64,000 nucleotides of DNA from Lentzea albidocapillata (GTDB lineage: Bacteria > Actinomycetota > Actinomycetes > Mycobacteriales > Pseudonocardiaceae), in the NCBI RefSeq assembly GCF_000719115.1, contig NZ_JOEA01000020.1, positions 124,001-188,000 of the forward strand, in the 5' to 3' direction. The notes beneath the pieces were generated by a model. That model was not told where the DNA came from. It worked only from the letters and a program-made list of their open reading frames with translations, and did not search any database. Made by a program: the position numbers and the translations under genes. Below, in pieces: positions 44,660 to 53,488 of this stretch (the stretch's first letter is position 1; the number at the start of each line of letters is the position of its first letter).

Positions 44660-45064
44660 GTGAACATCGTGCTGTCGGTCGTCCTGGGTGTGCTCGGCGT
44701 CGCTCTCGGCGCGGTCGGTCTGCTCGGTCTGCAGGGCAGGCTGCGCCGCAACCGCTTCGTCGGCGTGCGCACAGCCGCCGCCCTGCGTGACGAGGAGACG
44801 TTCGCGCTGGCCAACCGGGTCGCGGGCGTGCCGAACGTCGCGGCCGGTGTCGTCGCCGTCGTGTCCGGCGCGATGGCGTTCGTGATGGTCGACCTGGCGG
44901 TGACCGCTGGGATCATCGGACTGATCGGCGCGCTGACGATCGCGCTCGCCGGTGGCGTGATGGGCAGCCGGGCGGCCGCGCTGGTGCCGGAGCCCGTCAA
45001 GCCCAAGGGTTGTGGCGGCTGCGCCTGCGGTGGTGGCGGTTGCTCTCCGCTTGCGGGGCTGTAA
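44660..45064 (+). CDS. Small membrane protein with Cys-rich tail (SdpI-like)
   Basis: The 134-residue product has three or four hydrophobic helices (LSVVLGVLGVALGAVGLLGL; VAAGVVAVVSGAMAFVM; GIIGLIGALTIALAGGVM) and the LRRNRFVGVRTAAALRDEETF segment reminiscent of SdpI/DUF3784 proteins. The C-terminus ends in GCGGCACGGGGC, giving four Cys that could bind metal. Function unknown. GTG 44660. Divergent from leuS. Confidence 0.75.
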   Translation: MNIVLSVVLGVLGVALGAVGLLGLQGRLRRNRFVGVRTAAALRDEETFALANRVAGVPNVAAGVVAVVSGAMAFVMVDLAVTAGIIGLIGALTIALAGGVMGSRAAALVPEPVKPKGCGGCACGGGGCSPLAGL

Positions 45065-45069
45065 CCCGA

Positions 45070-45085
45070 TGTTTCACGTGGATCA
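45070..45085. promoter_or_regulatory. parS-like site
   Basis: TGTTTCACGTGGATCA differs at two positions from the ParB site TGTTTCACGTGAAACA; the left half-site and centre are perfect. It lies between the small membrane protein and YqgE genes, about 18 kb from parAB, within the range where parS sites cluster around oriC. Confidence 0.5.
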
Positions 45086-45661
45086 GTTGTCGCGGACGTC
45101 CTTCGGGTAGGTCGACAGCAGCGCCAGCGGCATGCCCTGCCGGCGCAGCACCCTGCCCCACAGGTCGACGTTCGCGCCGGCCAGCACGTCGTCGGCCAGT
45201 CCGGTCACGACGATCCAGTCACCGCGGTCGATCTCGCTCTGCAACTGGCCCTCGCCCCAGCCCGCGTAGCCCGCGAACACCCGCAGGCCGCGCACGAGCG
45301 GCATCAGGTCGTCCGGCTCTGCGTCGAGGTCGACCAGTGCGACCGGACCCTGCACGCTGACCAGGCCCTCCACGGCATCGGGGTCGGTGCCTGCCTTCAA
45401 CGCTGCCAGGCACAGCGCGGTCTTCTGCTCGACCGGACCGCCTATGTAGATGCACTGCGGCTTCGTGACCTGTGAACCCCACGGCGGAAGTACGTCGTGC
45501 ACCGCCACGTCGGAGGGGCGGTTCAGCACGACGCCGAGGGTCCCCTCTGGACGTTGGTCGATGATGTAAACGACGGTGCGTCTGAAGTTCGGGTCGTTCA
45601 GGCTCGGAGCGGCAACCAACAGGGAGCCTGGCTCGACTTCGACTTCGTCATCGGGACGCAC
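45083..45661 (-). CDS. YqgE/AlgH family protein
   Basis: The 192-residue product matches UPF0301 (PGSLLVAAPSLNDPNFRRTVVYI; GTLGVVLNRPSDVAVHDVLP; YAGWGEGQLQSEIDRGDW). Family members are conserved soluble proteins of unclear role. Length is normal. The start is at 45661 (ATG?-like codon giving MRPDDEVEVEPGSL). The end overlaps the parS-like site. Conserved near leuS in actinobacterial genomes. Confidence 0.92.
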   Translation of the reverse strand: MRPDDEVEVEPGSLLVAAPSLNDPNFRRTVVYIIDQRPEGTLGVVLNRPSDVAVHDVLPPWGSQVTKPQCIYIGGPVEQKTALCLAALKAGTDPDAVEGLVSVQGPVALVDLDAEPDDLMPLVRGLRVFAGYAGWGEGQLQSEIDRGDWIVVTGLADDVLAGANVDLWGRVLRRQGMPLALLSTYPKDVRDN

Positions 45662-45721
45662 GTCACCATGAAATCACCCGTGATCGCCGGAACAACTCAG
45701 GCCCGCGTCCAGTTAGACTGA

Positions 45722-45862
45722 GGTGTCGGATGTCTTTGTGTCCCCCGGGCTCAACAGACAACCGCCTTTGCGGAATACCGTTCGGCTGGAACCGCTTAGT
45801 GCACCGCGCCGTGAGGCGACCTGGCATCCGGCACCAGGGGAGCCGGACCGCGAGGTCCGGCT
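45722..45862 (+). promoter_or_regulatory. Structured leader with competing hairpins before the MFS transporter
   Basis: The gap holds several hairpins: CCGCctttGCGG (about 45761-45772), CGCCgtgaGGCG (45807-45818), CCTGG...CCAGG (about 45820-45838), then a terminator AGCCGGACC (45841-45849)/GGTCCGGCT (45854-45862) with GCGA loop followed by TTTCGTGGTTTT. TCCGGC at 45827-45832 can pair with GCCGGA at 45842-45847, which would break the terminator stem. Mutually exclusive structures just 35 bp before the start suggest an attenuator or riboswitch; I could not match it to a known class. Confidence 0.5.
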
Positions 45863-45896
45863 TTCGTGGTTTTCACCACTACGCGCCTAGAGTGCA

Positions 45897-47240
45897 ATGG
45901 TGACAACGCTTGCGGTGGAGAAGCACCACTGGGGATCACGCCGGTTCCTCGGCATCCCCGCCTACCGCAGACTTCTCGCCACTCGTCTCGCCTCCCAGTG
46001 GGGTGACGGGCTCTTCCAGGCCGGGCTCGCCGGTGCCGTGTTGTTCAACCCCGAGCGCCAGGCCGATCCCGCGGCGATCGCGGCGGGGTTCGCGGTGTTG
46101 CTGCTGCCGTACTCGCTGATCGGTCCGTTCACGGGTGCGTTGCTCGACCGGTGGGACCGCAAGAAGGTCATCCTCGTCGCGAACGTCACGCGGGCCGCGT
46201 TCGTCCTGCTCACGGCGCTGGCCGTGAGCGCTGGGCTGAGCGGGCTGCCTCTCTACGTCTCCGCGCTCATCGTGATGGGCATCGGCAGGTTCGTCGGGTC
46301 CGGCCTGAGCGCGTCACTGCCGCACGTCGTCGACGAAGATCACCTGGTCGAGGCGAACGCGCTGGCCACGACGGCCGGCGCGGTCATGGCCGTGATCGGT
46401 GCCGCCAGTGCGATCGGGTTCCGCACGCTGCTCGGCGCCGGGGACGGCGGCTCAGCATGGACCACCAGCATCGCCGTGGTCGGACTGCTGCTCAGCGCGT
46501 TCATCGCCAGCCGGTTCAAGGCGGGTGTGCTCGGACCGGACGAGGTCGACGAGCCGCACAACGCCATGACGGCCGTCGCCCGCGGTCTGCTGGACGGAGC
46601 GAAGGCCACCTGGCGCACGCCGAGCGTCACGGCCGGGCTGGCCGCGTTGCTCGCGCACCGGGCCGCGTTCGGCATGAGCCTGATGATCACGCTGCTGCTG
46701 ATGCGCTACAGCCTGGAGGATGTCGGAATCCTCAAGGCGGGCATCGGCGGGCTCGGCGAGGTCGCGGTCGCCGGCGGCGCGGGTGTGCTGCTCGCCGGGA
46801 TCCTGACGGACCGCATCGTCGACAGGTTCGGGGTCAAGCGCACGATCTGCGGCGCGTTGCTGCTCACGGCCTCGGCCCAGGTCGGGCTCGGGCTGCCGAT
46901 GACGCTGCCGTCCATCCTGCTGGCCAGCTTCGTGATCATCTTCGCCGGTCAGATCGTCAAGCTCTGCGTGGACACCGCGGTGCAGCACGACGTCGGCGAC
47001 GAGGTACGCGGGCGCGTGTTCGCCCTCTACGACACCCTCTTCAACATCGCGCAGGTCACCGCGGTGTCGATCACAGCGATGGTGGTCCCCCTGGACGGGC
47101 GTTCGCCCGGCCTCCTCCTGGTCGCCGCGAGCCTCTACCTGGTCGGGCTCGGCGCCTACCTGGTCCTGTCAGCGCGGAAACGGCAGGTGCAGCATCCCGG
47201 CCTCGTGGGCGAAGACGACAGCCGCCACTCGATCGGTTAG
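45897..47240 (+). CDS. MFS transporter
   Basis: The 447-residue product has 12 transmembrane segments in two halves of the DHA-like MFS fold, with the cytoplasmic loop RWDRKKVILVANVTRAAFV after helix 2 and GALLDRW before it. Substrate is unknown. Its 3' end overlaps the opposite LuxR-type gene by 72 bp. A structured leader with a terminator precedes it, so transcription may be attenuated. Confidence 0.9.
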   Translation: MVTTLAVEKHHWGSRRFLGIPAYRRLLATRLASQWGDGLFQAGLAGAVLFNPERQADPAAIAAGFAVLLLPYSLIGPFTGALLDRWDRKKVILVANVTRAAFVLLTALAVSAGLSGLPLYVSALIVMGIGRFVGSGLSASLPHVVDEDHLVEANALATTAGAVMAVIGAASAIGFRTLLGAGDGGSAWTTSIAVVGLLLSAFIASRFKAGVLGPDEVDEPHNAMTAVARGLLDGAKATWRTPSVTAGLAALLAHRAAFGMSLMITLLLMRYSLEDVGILKAGIGGLGEVAVAGGAGVLLAGILTDRIVDRFGVKRTICGALLLTASAQVGLGLPMTLPSILLASFVIIFAGQIVKLCVDTAVQHDVGDEVRGRVFALYDTLFNIAQVTAVSITAMVVPLDGRSPGLLLVAASLYLVGLGAYLVLSARKRQVQHPGLVGEDDSRHSIG

Positions 47241-47513
47241 ATCCAGGCGCCGCAGGATCTCGGTCACCTCGTCGGCCACCCGCTGTTGCCCGATGCCGAG
47301 CACGCGCGCGATCTCGTGGTCGGCGTGGCCACGCGCGAGACACCTCAGCACGGCTCGTTGGTCGTCGGTCAGAACGTCCAGGTCCCGTACGGCAGGACCT
47401 GCGGAAAGTCCCCAAGCGAACATCTGCACCACCCCCATGCGCCCCCCTGGCGCACTGACCATGGTGCATCCCCGCGCTGACGCTTCGCTAACGCGGGGAT
47501 TCCATTCGCTCAC
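47169..47513 (-). CDS. Small LuxR-type HTH protein
   Basis: The 114-residue product has a C-terminal LuxR/GerE HTH (LTDDQRAVLRCLARGHADHEIARVLGIGQQRVADEV) and no receiver or ligand domain; the N-terminal about 45 residues have no clear fold. The recognition helix departs from the usual consensus. GTG 47513; internal starts at residues 18 or 26 are possible. It overlaps the MFS gene end by 72 bp in convergence. Role unknown. Confidence 0.7.
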   Translation of the reverse strand: MSEWNPRVSEASARGCTMVSAPGGRMGVVQMFAWGLSAGPAVRDLDVLTDDQRAVLRCLARGHADHEIARVLGIGQQRVADEVTEILRRLDLTDRVAAVVFAHEAGMLHLPFPR

Positions 47514-47519
47514 AATGCG

Positions 47520-48956
47520 TTAGGGAGCGGGTGGCGTGATCCCCTGTTCGCGCGCCCAGTCGAGCAACGCCGCTTCGGCTTCGTCGCGGTCCAGCGGCCC
47601 GCGGTCGAGCCTGAGCTCCTTGAGGAACTTCCACGCGGCGCCGACCTCGCGGCCCGGCGGCAGGCCGAGGAGCTTCATGATCTCGTTGCCGTCGAGGTCC
47701 GGACGGACGCGCGCAAGGTCTTCCTCGGCCGCGATGCGCGCGATGCGTTCCTCAAGAGAGTCGTAGGTCTTGCGCAGCAGGTTCGCCTTGCGCCTGTTGC
47801 GGGTCGTGCAGTCGGCGCGGACGAGCTTGTGCAACCGCGTCAGCAGATCACCGGCGTCGGTCACATACCGGCGCACGGCCGAGTCGGTCCACTCGCCGTC
47901 GCCGTACCCGTGGAAGCGGAGGTGCAGGTAGACGAGCTTCGCGACGTCCTCGGTGATCTCCTTCGAGTACCGCAACGCTCGCAAGCGCTTGCGGACCATC
48001 TTCGCGCCCACGACCTCGTGGTGGTGGAACGAGACGCCGCCGCCGGACTCGAACTTCCGCGTCGCCGGTTTGCCGATGTCGTGCAGCAGCGCGGCGATCC
48101 TCAGCACCAGATCGGGTGATTGATCAACTTCTTCAAGATCAATTGCCTGCTCCAGCACAACCAGCGAGTGGTCGAAGACGTCCTTGTGCTGATGATGTTC
48201 GTCGATCTCCAGCTTCATGGCCGTGAGCTCGGGCAGCACGATGTCGGCCAGCCCGGTCTCCACCATGAGCTCAATGCCGCGGCGCGGGTGCGCGCCGCAC
48301 AGGAGCTTCGAAAGCTCCACCTGCACGCGCTCCGGCGTGATGCGGGCGAGTTGGCCTGCCATCGACCGCATCGCCTCGACCACCCGCGGCGCGGGTGTGA
48401 AGCCGAGCTGGGAGACGAACCGGGCGGCACGCAGCATGCGCAGCGGGTCGTCGCCGAACGACTCCTGCGGCGTCGCCGGGGTGTCCAGTACGCCGTCGCG
48501 CGCCGCCTGCAGGCCGCCGGTCGGGTCGACGAACTCGCCGGCGGCGATGTCGAACGCCATCGCGTTGACCGTGAAGTCGCGCCGGACCAGGTCGCCGTCG
48601 ATGGAGTCGCCGAAGGTCACCTCGGGATTGCGGGTCACGCCGTCGTAGACGTCCGCGCGGAAGGTCGTGATCTCGATGATCTCGCCGTTCTTCGACGCGC
48701 CGACCGTCCCGAAGGCGATGCCGGTGTCCCACTGCGCGTCGGACCAGCCGCTCAGCAGCTTCTGGATCTCCGCAGGTCGCGCGTCCGTGGTGAAGTCGAA
48801 GTCGTTCGTCGGGCGCCCCAGCACGGCGTCGCGCACACTTCCACCGACGAGGTAGAGGCGCTTGCCGCCGGCTGCGAACCGAGCGGCGAGTTCGGCGACG
48901 ACAGGTGTGATGGCGGGTGGTTCCACCACCGCATTCTGCTGGAGCGATCGAGACAC
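47520..48956 (-). CDS. pcnA: CCA tRNA nucleotidyltransferase
   Basis: Adds or repairs the 3' CCA of tRNAs. The 478-residue product has the class II nucleotidyltransferase head ([25 protein letters not shown]), the neck/arginine region with [11 protein letters not shown], and an HD domain ([31 protein letters not shown]). In actinobacteria this position (next to NUDIX and murJ genes) is conserved. The divergent NUDIX gene starts 42 bp away. Confidence 0.94.
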   Translation of the reverse strand: MSRSLQQNAVVEPPAITPVVAELAARFAAGGKRLYLVGGSVRDAVLGRPTNDFDFTTDARPAEIQKLLSGWSDAQWDTGIAFGTVGASKNGEIIEITTFRADVYDGVTRNPEVTFGDSIDGDLVRRDFTVNAMAFDIAAGEFVDPTGGLQAARDGVLDTPATPQESFGDDPLRMLRAARFVSQLGFTPAPRVVEAMRSMAGQLARITPERVQVELSKLLCGAHPRRGIELMVETGLADIVLPELTAMKLEIDEHHQHKDVFDHSLVVLEQAIDLEEVDQSPDLVLRIAALLHDIGKPATRKFESGGGVSFHHHEVVGAKMVRKRLRALRYSKEITEDVAKLVYLHLRFHGYGDGEWTDSAVRRYVTDAGDLLTRLHKLVRADCTTRNRRKANLLRKTYDSLEERIARIAAEEDLARVRPDLDGNEIMKLLGLPPGREVGAAWKFLKELRLDRGPLDRDEAEAALLDWAREQGITPPAP

Positions 48957-48998
48957 GGGAAACCAGCGTACTCAAGGTTCATAAGTACGATCGGCCGT

Positions 48999-49514
48999 AT
49001 GCCCCCGTCAGCCGCGCGTTCCGGGAGTCCCAAGCCGGGGCGCCGGAAGCGGCGCCGGGGCCGGAGGCTCGAGACCGTCGACGAGACGTCGGCCGGTGGC
49101 CTGGTGCTCGACGGAGAGCGGCGGGCCGCGGTGATCGGCAGACTTGACCGGCGAGGCCGGTTGCTGTGGTCTTTGCCCAAGGGTCACATCGAGGCCGGCG
49201 AGACCGCGGAGCAGACCGCGGTGCGCGAGGTCGCCGAGGAGACCGGTATTCATAGCAGGGTGCTACGCCCGTTGGGGTCGATCGACTACTGGTTCGTCGC
49301 TGACGACCGCCGGGTACACAAGACGGTTCACCACTTCCTCCTCGAAGCGACGGGGGGAGAGCTTTCCGACGAAGACGTGGAGGTCACCGAGGTGGCGTGG
49401 GTGCCACTCGGCGAACTGGACGAGCGACTCGCGTATGCCGACGAGCGCCGCCTGGTCCGCCGAGCAGCCGAACTGCTCTCCGGCCGCTGCCGCAACGGGG
49501 CGGAGTCGGCGTGA
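48999..49514 (+). CDS. NUDIX hydrolase
   Basis: The 171-residue product has a basic Arg/Lys-rich N-terminus ([16 protein letters not shown]) and a full Nudix box [22 protein letters not shown] with the metal-binding REVAEE. It hydrolyses nucleoside diphosphate derivatives; the substrate is unknown. ATG 48999 was chosen; a longer upstream ORF is antisense to pcnA. GTGA overlap with the next gene. Confidence 0.92.
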   Translation: MPPSAARSGSPKPGRRKRRRGRRLETVDETSAGGLVLDGERRAAVIGRLDRRGRLLWSLPKGHIEAGETAEQTAVREVAEETGIHSRVLRPLGSIDYWFVADDRRVHKTVHHFLLEATGGELSDEDVEVTEVAWVPLGELDERLAYADERRLVRRAAELLSGRCRNGAESA

Positions 49515-51805
49515 GCCTGAAGAAGCTCGTCTGCACAGCCGCTGTCGCCGCGTTCGTGGTGATCACAGCGCCGGCCGCCGGCGCCCAGCAGGCGCAGCCG
49601 GACGAGATCGACGCGTTGCCGTTCATGCCCGCTCCCGCCACCCAGGTGTGGGCGACCAGATCGCTCTCCGCCCAGCCGGGCCAGGCGCAGCCGCAGTTCC
49701 TGCGACTCGACATCGACCAGCTCACCCCCAGGTTCGTCACGAGCGACTCCCCGGCGACCGTCAGGATCACCGGCAAGATCGTCAACATCGGCGACCGCAA
49801 GGTGTCCGACATCGTGCTGCGCCTGGAGCGCGGCGAGCCGCTCGACTCCGAGGACGACCTGCGCAAGGCGTTGCGGGAGCCGGCGGCGGCCGAGGCCGTG
49901 CAGCCCAAGTTCACCCCTGTCACCGGCGAGCTCGAAGCCGGCCAGCAGAAGGACTTCACGCTGGAGGTGCCGCTGCGCGGTACCGAGCCGACCTCGCTGC
50001 AGGTCGACCGGCCGGGCATCTACCCGATCCTCGCGAACGTCAACGGCAGGCCGGACTACGGCGGCCAGGCACGTCTCGCGGCGCTGTCGACGCTGCTGCC
50101 CGTGCTGGGCGTGCCCGGCGGCGAGACCAAGGGCAAGCCGGGTGCGGGCTCGAAGCTGACGGTGCTGTGGCCGATCGCGGACCGCCCGCGGCTGGTCCGG
50201 CTCGGCGGCGAGGGCCAGTCGCAGCTGATCGACGACGAGCTCGCGGCGTCGCTTTCCGTCAACGGCCGGCTGTACGGCCTGCTGCAGGCCTATGAGCAGG
50301 CGGTTCCGCAGATGAGCACGGCCATGTGCCTGGCCATCGACCCGGACCTGTTGCGCACCGTGCAGGCCATGAGCACCGGCTACCGGCTGCGTAGCGGCGC
50401 CGAGGGCAAGGGCAGGATCGAGGCGAAGCTGTGGCTCGACCGCCTCAAGCTCGCCGTCACGGGCCGTTGCGTCGTCGCGCTGCCGTACGCCGACGCCGAC
50501 CTCGTGGCGTTGAACAGGGCGAAGCTCGCGACCATGCGCACGCTCGCGGTGACGGACGGCCCCAAGCTCATCCAGGACGTCCTGTCCGTACAGCCGCTGC
50601 CCGACCTGGTGTGGCCGGAGGACGGCGTGCTCGACCAGTCGACGTTCGACGAGCTGGTCACCCCGCAGCCGGACAGGGGCTACCCCGGCGTGAAGTCACT
50701 GCTGCTCGACCCGACGGGCCTCGCCGACGCGCCGGGCACCGCGCCGGTCGTCATCGGCGGCAAGAACCCGGTGACCGCGGTGAAGATCGACTCGATGGTC
50801 TCGGACGCGCTGCAGGGCAGCGAGTCGCGGCCGCGCACGTTGTCCGGTGTGACCACGCCGGTCGAGAGCCAGCCGGTGTCCGTGCAGAACGCGCTGGCGG
50901 TGCTGGTGTTCCGCGCCGGCTGGCAGGGCGAGGGCCGCAACGTGCTGGTCGCGCCGCCGCGTCGCTGGCACGCGCCGCTCTCGGAGATGACCGAGTTCCT
51001 CGCCACCGCGCAGAAGCTGATGACCGGCGGCTACGCGACCCAGACCGGGCTCGCGGAGCTCACCGGGGCCACGCCCGCGGTGACGAACGCCAGGATCTCC
51101 TACCCGCCGGAGGCCGGTGCGCGGGAGATCTCGGCGATCATCTCGAACTCCGTGACGAGCCAGAGCGTCGAGCTCAACGGCCTCGTCGCGGCCATGCAGC
51201 AGGAAGACAGCGCACACGCGGCACCGGCCGACCTGGCCGACCCGCTGTGGCTCGGGCTGCTCCGGGCGATGTCCGGCGCGTGGCGGAACAACGAGCAGGG
51301 CGCCCGTTCCGCGGCCGAGGTCAGCCAGAGCGAACTGGACGCGCTGACCGGCATGGTCGGCGTGACGCAGCCGAACAGCCCGATCCTGCTCGGCTCCGGC
51401 GACAGCCCGATCCCGGTCACGATCACGAACAAGCTCGACGTCCGCGTGACGGTCCGGATCAACCTCGCCGACACCCCCGGCATCCGCAAGCTCGACCTCG
51501 CCGACCAGGTGCTTCCCGCCCGCGGCGAGCGCGTCGTGCGGGTGCCCGTCGAGGTGCTGCGGTCCGGCCGGTTCCCGGTCAACGTCCGGCTGACCACTCC
51601 CGAGGGCGTCCCGCTCGGTGACACTGTCAAGCTGGAGGTGTCGTCGTCCGCCTACGGCACCATCACGGTGATCATCACCGTGATCGCCGGCATCGCGCTC
51701 GTCCTGCTTTCCGGGCGCCGGATCTACAAGCGGGTCCGCGCCCGCAACGGCGAGAACGGCGCACCGTCCATCGAGAACGTCACACCGGAGAAGTCGAGCG
51801 CGTGA
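49511..51805 (+). CDS. Secreted membrane-anchored DUF6049 protein
   Basis: The 764-residue product has a signal peptide ([22 protein letters not shown]), a large external part and a C-terminal anchor ([19 protein letters not shown] followed by basic [12 protein letters not shown]). Mycobacterial Rv3909 occupies the same place before MurJ and has the same architecture. The function is unknown, but position before murJ suggests an envelope role. GTG 49511 overlaps the NUDIX stop; it overlaps murJ by GTGA at its own end. Confidence 0.88.
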   Translation: MSLKKLVCTAAVAAFVVITAPAAGAQQAQPDEIDALPFMPAPATQVWATRSLSAQPGQAQPQFLRLDIDQLTPRFVTSDSPATVRITGKIVNIGDRKVSDIVLRLERGEPLDSEDDLRKALREPAAAEAVQPKFTPVTGELEAGQQKDFTLEVPLRGTEPTSLQVDRPGIYPILANVNGRPDYGGQARLAALSTLLPVLGVPGGETKGKPGAGSKLTVLWPIADRPRLVRLGGEGQSQLIDDELAASLSVNGRLYGLLQAYEQAVPQMSTAMCLAIDPDLLRTVQAMSTGYRLRSGAEGKGRIEAKLWLDRLKLAVTGRCVVALPYADADLVALNRAKLATMRTLAVTDGPKLIQDVLSVQPLPDLVWPEDGVLDQSTFDELVTPQPDRGYPGVKSLLLDPTGLADAPGTAPVVIGGKNPVTAVKIDSMVSDALQGSESRPRTLSGVTTPVESQPVSVQNALAVLVFRAGWQGEGRNVLVAPPRRWHAPLSEMTEFLATAQKLMTGGYATQTGLAELTGATPAVTNARISYPPEAGAREISAIISNSVTSQSVELNGLVAAMQQEDSAHAAPADLADPLWLGLLRAMSGAWRNNEQGARSAAEVSQSELDALTGMVGVTQPNSPILLGSGDSPIPVTITNKLDVRVTVRINLADTPGIRKLDLADQVLPARGERVVRVPVEVLRSGRFPVNVRLTTPEGVPLGDTVKLEVSSSAYGTITVIITVIAGIALVLLSGRRIYKRVRARNGENGAPSIENVTPEKSSA

Positions 51806-53451
51806 GCGAGACAGCCACGACCACCCAGCCAGAGCACCAGAAGCAAGCACCGTCGGTCGCCAGGGCGAGCGGCTCGATGGCGATCGCGACGATCGTCAGC
51901 CGGGGCACCGGCCTGCTGTCGAAGGTGCTGCTGATCGCGGTGATCGGCGCCGAGATGCTCGGCGACTCGTACCAGGCGGCGTCGACGCTGCCCACGATGA
52001 TCAACGAGCTGCTCCTCGGCGGCATCCTGACCAGCGTGGCGATCCCGCTGCTGGTCCGCGCCGAGAAGGAGGACGGCGACGGCGGCGAGTCGTACGCCCA
52101 GTGGCTGATCACCATGGGCACGCTGATCCTCGGCGTCGGCACGGTCATCGCGATGGCCTGCGCGCCGTTGCTGACCGACCTCTACATCTCCGACTCCGAG
52201 AACGCGAACCCGGAGCTGGTCACCGCGTTCGCGTACCTGGTGCTGCCGGGCATCGTCTTCTACGGCCTGACGGCGCTGCTCAGCGCCGTGCTGAACGCAC
52301 GGCACGTGTTCGGCATCCCCACCTGGGCACCGGTGCTGAACAACCTCGTCGTGATCGGCGTGCTGGTCGTCTACGCGCTGCTGCCGGGCGAGCTCACGCT
52401 CAACCCGGTCCGCATGACCGACGTCCACCTGCTGGTGCTCGGCCTCGGCACCGCGCTCGGTGTGGCCGTGCAGGCGTCCGTGCTGTTCCCGGCGCTGAGG
52501 AAGACCGGGTTCCGCTTCAAGTGGCGGTTCGGCTGGGACTCGCGCCTCTCGGACTTCGGCAGCCTCGCGTTCTGGGTGCTGCTCTACGTCGCGCTCGGCC
52601 TGGCCAGCATGACGGTGCTGACGAACGTGGCGACGAGCGCCGAGGGCACGCTGACGGCGTTCAACTACCAGTGGCTGATCGCCCAGGTGCCGTACGGCGT
52701 TCTCGGTGTCTCGCTGCTGACCGCTCTGATGCCGAAGATGAGCCGGGCGGCCGCGAACAACGACAACGAGTCGATCGTGCGCGACCTGCTGTTCGGCAAC
52801 CGCATGTCGGCGATCCTGCTGATGCCGTTCAGCGCGTTGATGACGGTGTCCGGCCTGGCCATCGGCCTCGCGGCCTTCGCCTGGGGCGCCTCCGGCGTCG
52901 ACGGCGGCACGAGGATCGGTCTCGCGCTCGCGCTCTCCGCGTTCGGTCTCGTGCCCTACGCCGTGACGCTGCTGCAGCTGCGGGTCTTCTACGCGATGAA
53001 GGACGCCCGCACGCCGACGCTCATCCAGGCGTTGATCGTGGCGGTGCGCATCGGGCTGCTCTACCTCTTCCTCGGCGTGTCCACGCCGGGAGACGCCTCG
53101 CAGCTGGCCGTCGGCGTGTCGCTCGCGATGTCGCTGAGCTTCGTGTTCGGCGCGATCGTCGGCCAGGTGTGGCTGCGGATCCGCCTCGGCCGCCTGCGCA
53201 CGGGCTTCACGATCTGGACCGTCTGCCTCACCGTCGTCGCCTCCTCGCTGGCCTTCGCGGTCGCCAAGGGCGCGAACTGGCTGGTCCTGGGCATGCTGGG
53301 GACCATCGAGCCGGTCGTGGCAGCCTGGATCGAGGTCGTGCTCGTGACGGCGATCGGCCTGCCGCTCGCGTTCGGCCTTTTGGCGGCATTCCGGGTACCC
53401 GAGATGAAGCCGGTGATCGCCAAGATCAACCGTTTGGTGCGGCGAAGGTGA
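51802..53451 (+). CDS. murJ: Lipid II flippase MurJ
   Basis: Multi-pass MOP-family protein that moves lipid II across the membrane. The 549-residue product has about 14 transmembrane segments, with the family pattern SRGTGLLSKVLLIAVIG and GDSYQAASTLPTMINELLLGG at the start. In mycobacteria (Rv3910) the flippase is fused to a pseudokinase and extracellular domain; here the pseudokinase is a separate gene 37 bp downstream. GTG 51802 is coupled to the preceding gene. Confidence 0.94.
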   Translation: MSETATTTQPEHQKQAPSVARASGSMAIATIVSRGTGLLSKVLLIAVIGAEMLGDSYQAASTLPTMINELLLGGILTSVAIPLLVRAEKEDGDGGESYAQWLITMGTLILGVGTVIAMACAPLLTDLYISDSENANPELVTAFAYLVLPGIVFYGLTALLSAVLNARHVFGIPTWAPVLNNLVVIGVLVVYALLPGELTLNPVRMTDVHLLVLGLGTALGVAVQASVLFPALRKTGFRFKWRFGWDSRLSDFGSLAFWVLLYVALGLASMTVLTNVATSAEGTLTAFNYQWLIAQVPYGVLGVSLLTALMPKMSRAAANNDNESIVRDLLFGNRMSAILLMPFSALMTVSGLAIGLAAFAWGASGVDGGTRIGLALALSAFGLVPYAVTLLQLRVFYAMKDARTPTLIQALIVAVRIGLLYLFLGVSTPGDASQLAVGVSLAMSLSFVFGAIVGQVWLRIRLGRLRTGFTIWTVCLTVVASSLAFAVAKGANWLVLGMLGTIEPVVAAWIEVVLVTAIGLPLAFGLLAAFRVPEMKPVIAKINRLVRRR

Positions 53452-53488
53452 CTCCAGTCCGTAAGCGCCGTCCCGTACTCTCGTGCCC

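Noticed and set aside
45722..45862. c-di-AMP (ydaO) riboswitch
   Set aside because: A CAGGGGAGCC stretch looks similar, but the other conserved blocks of that class are not found.
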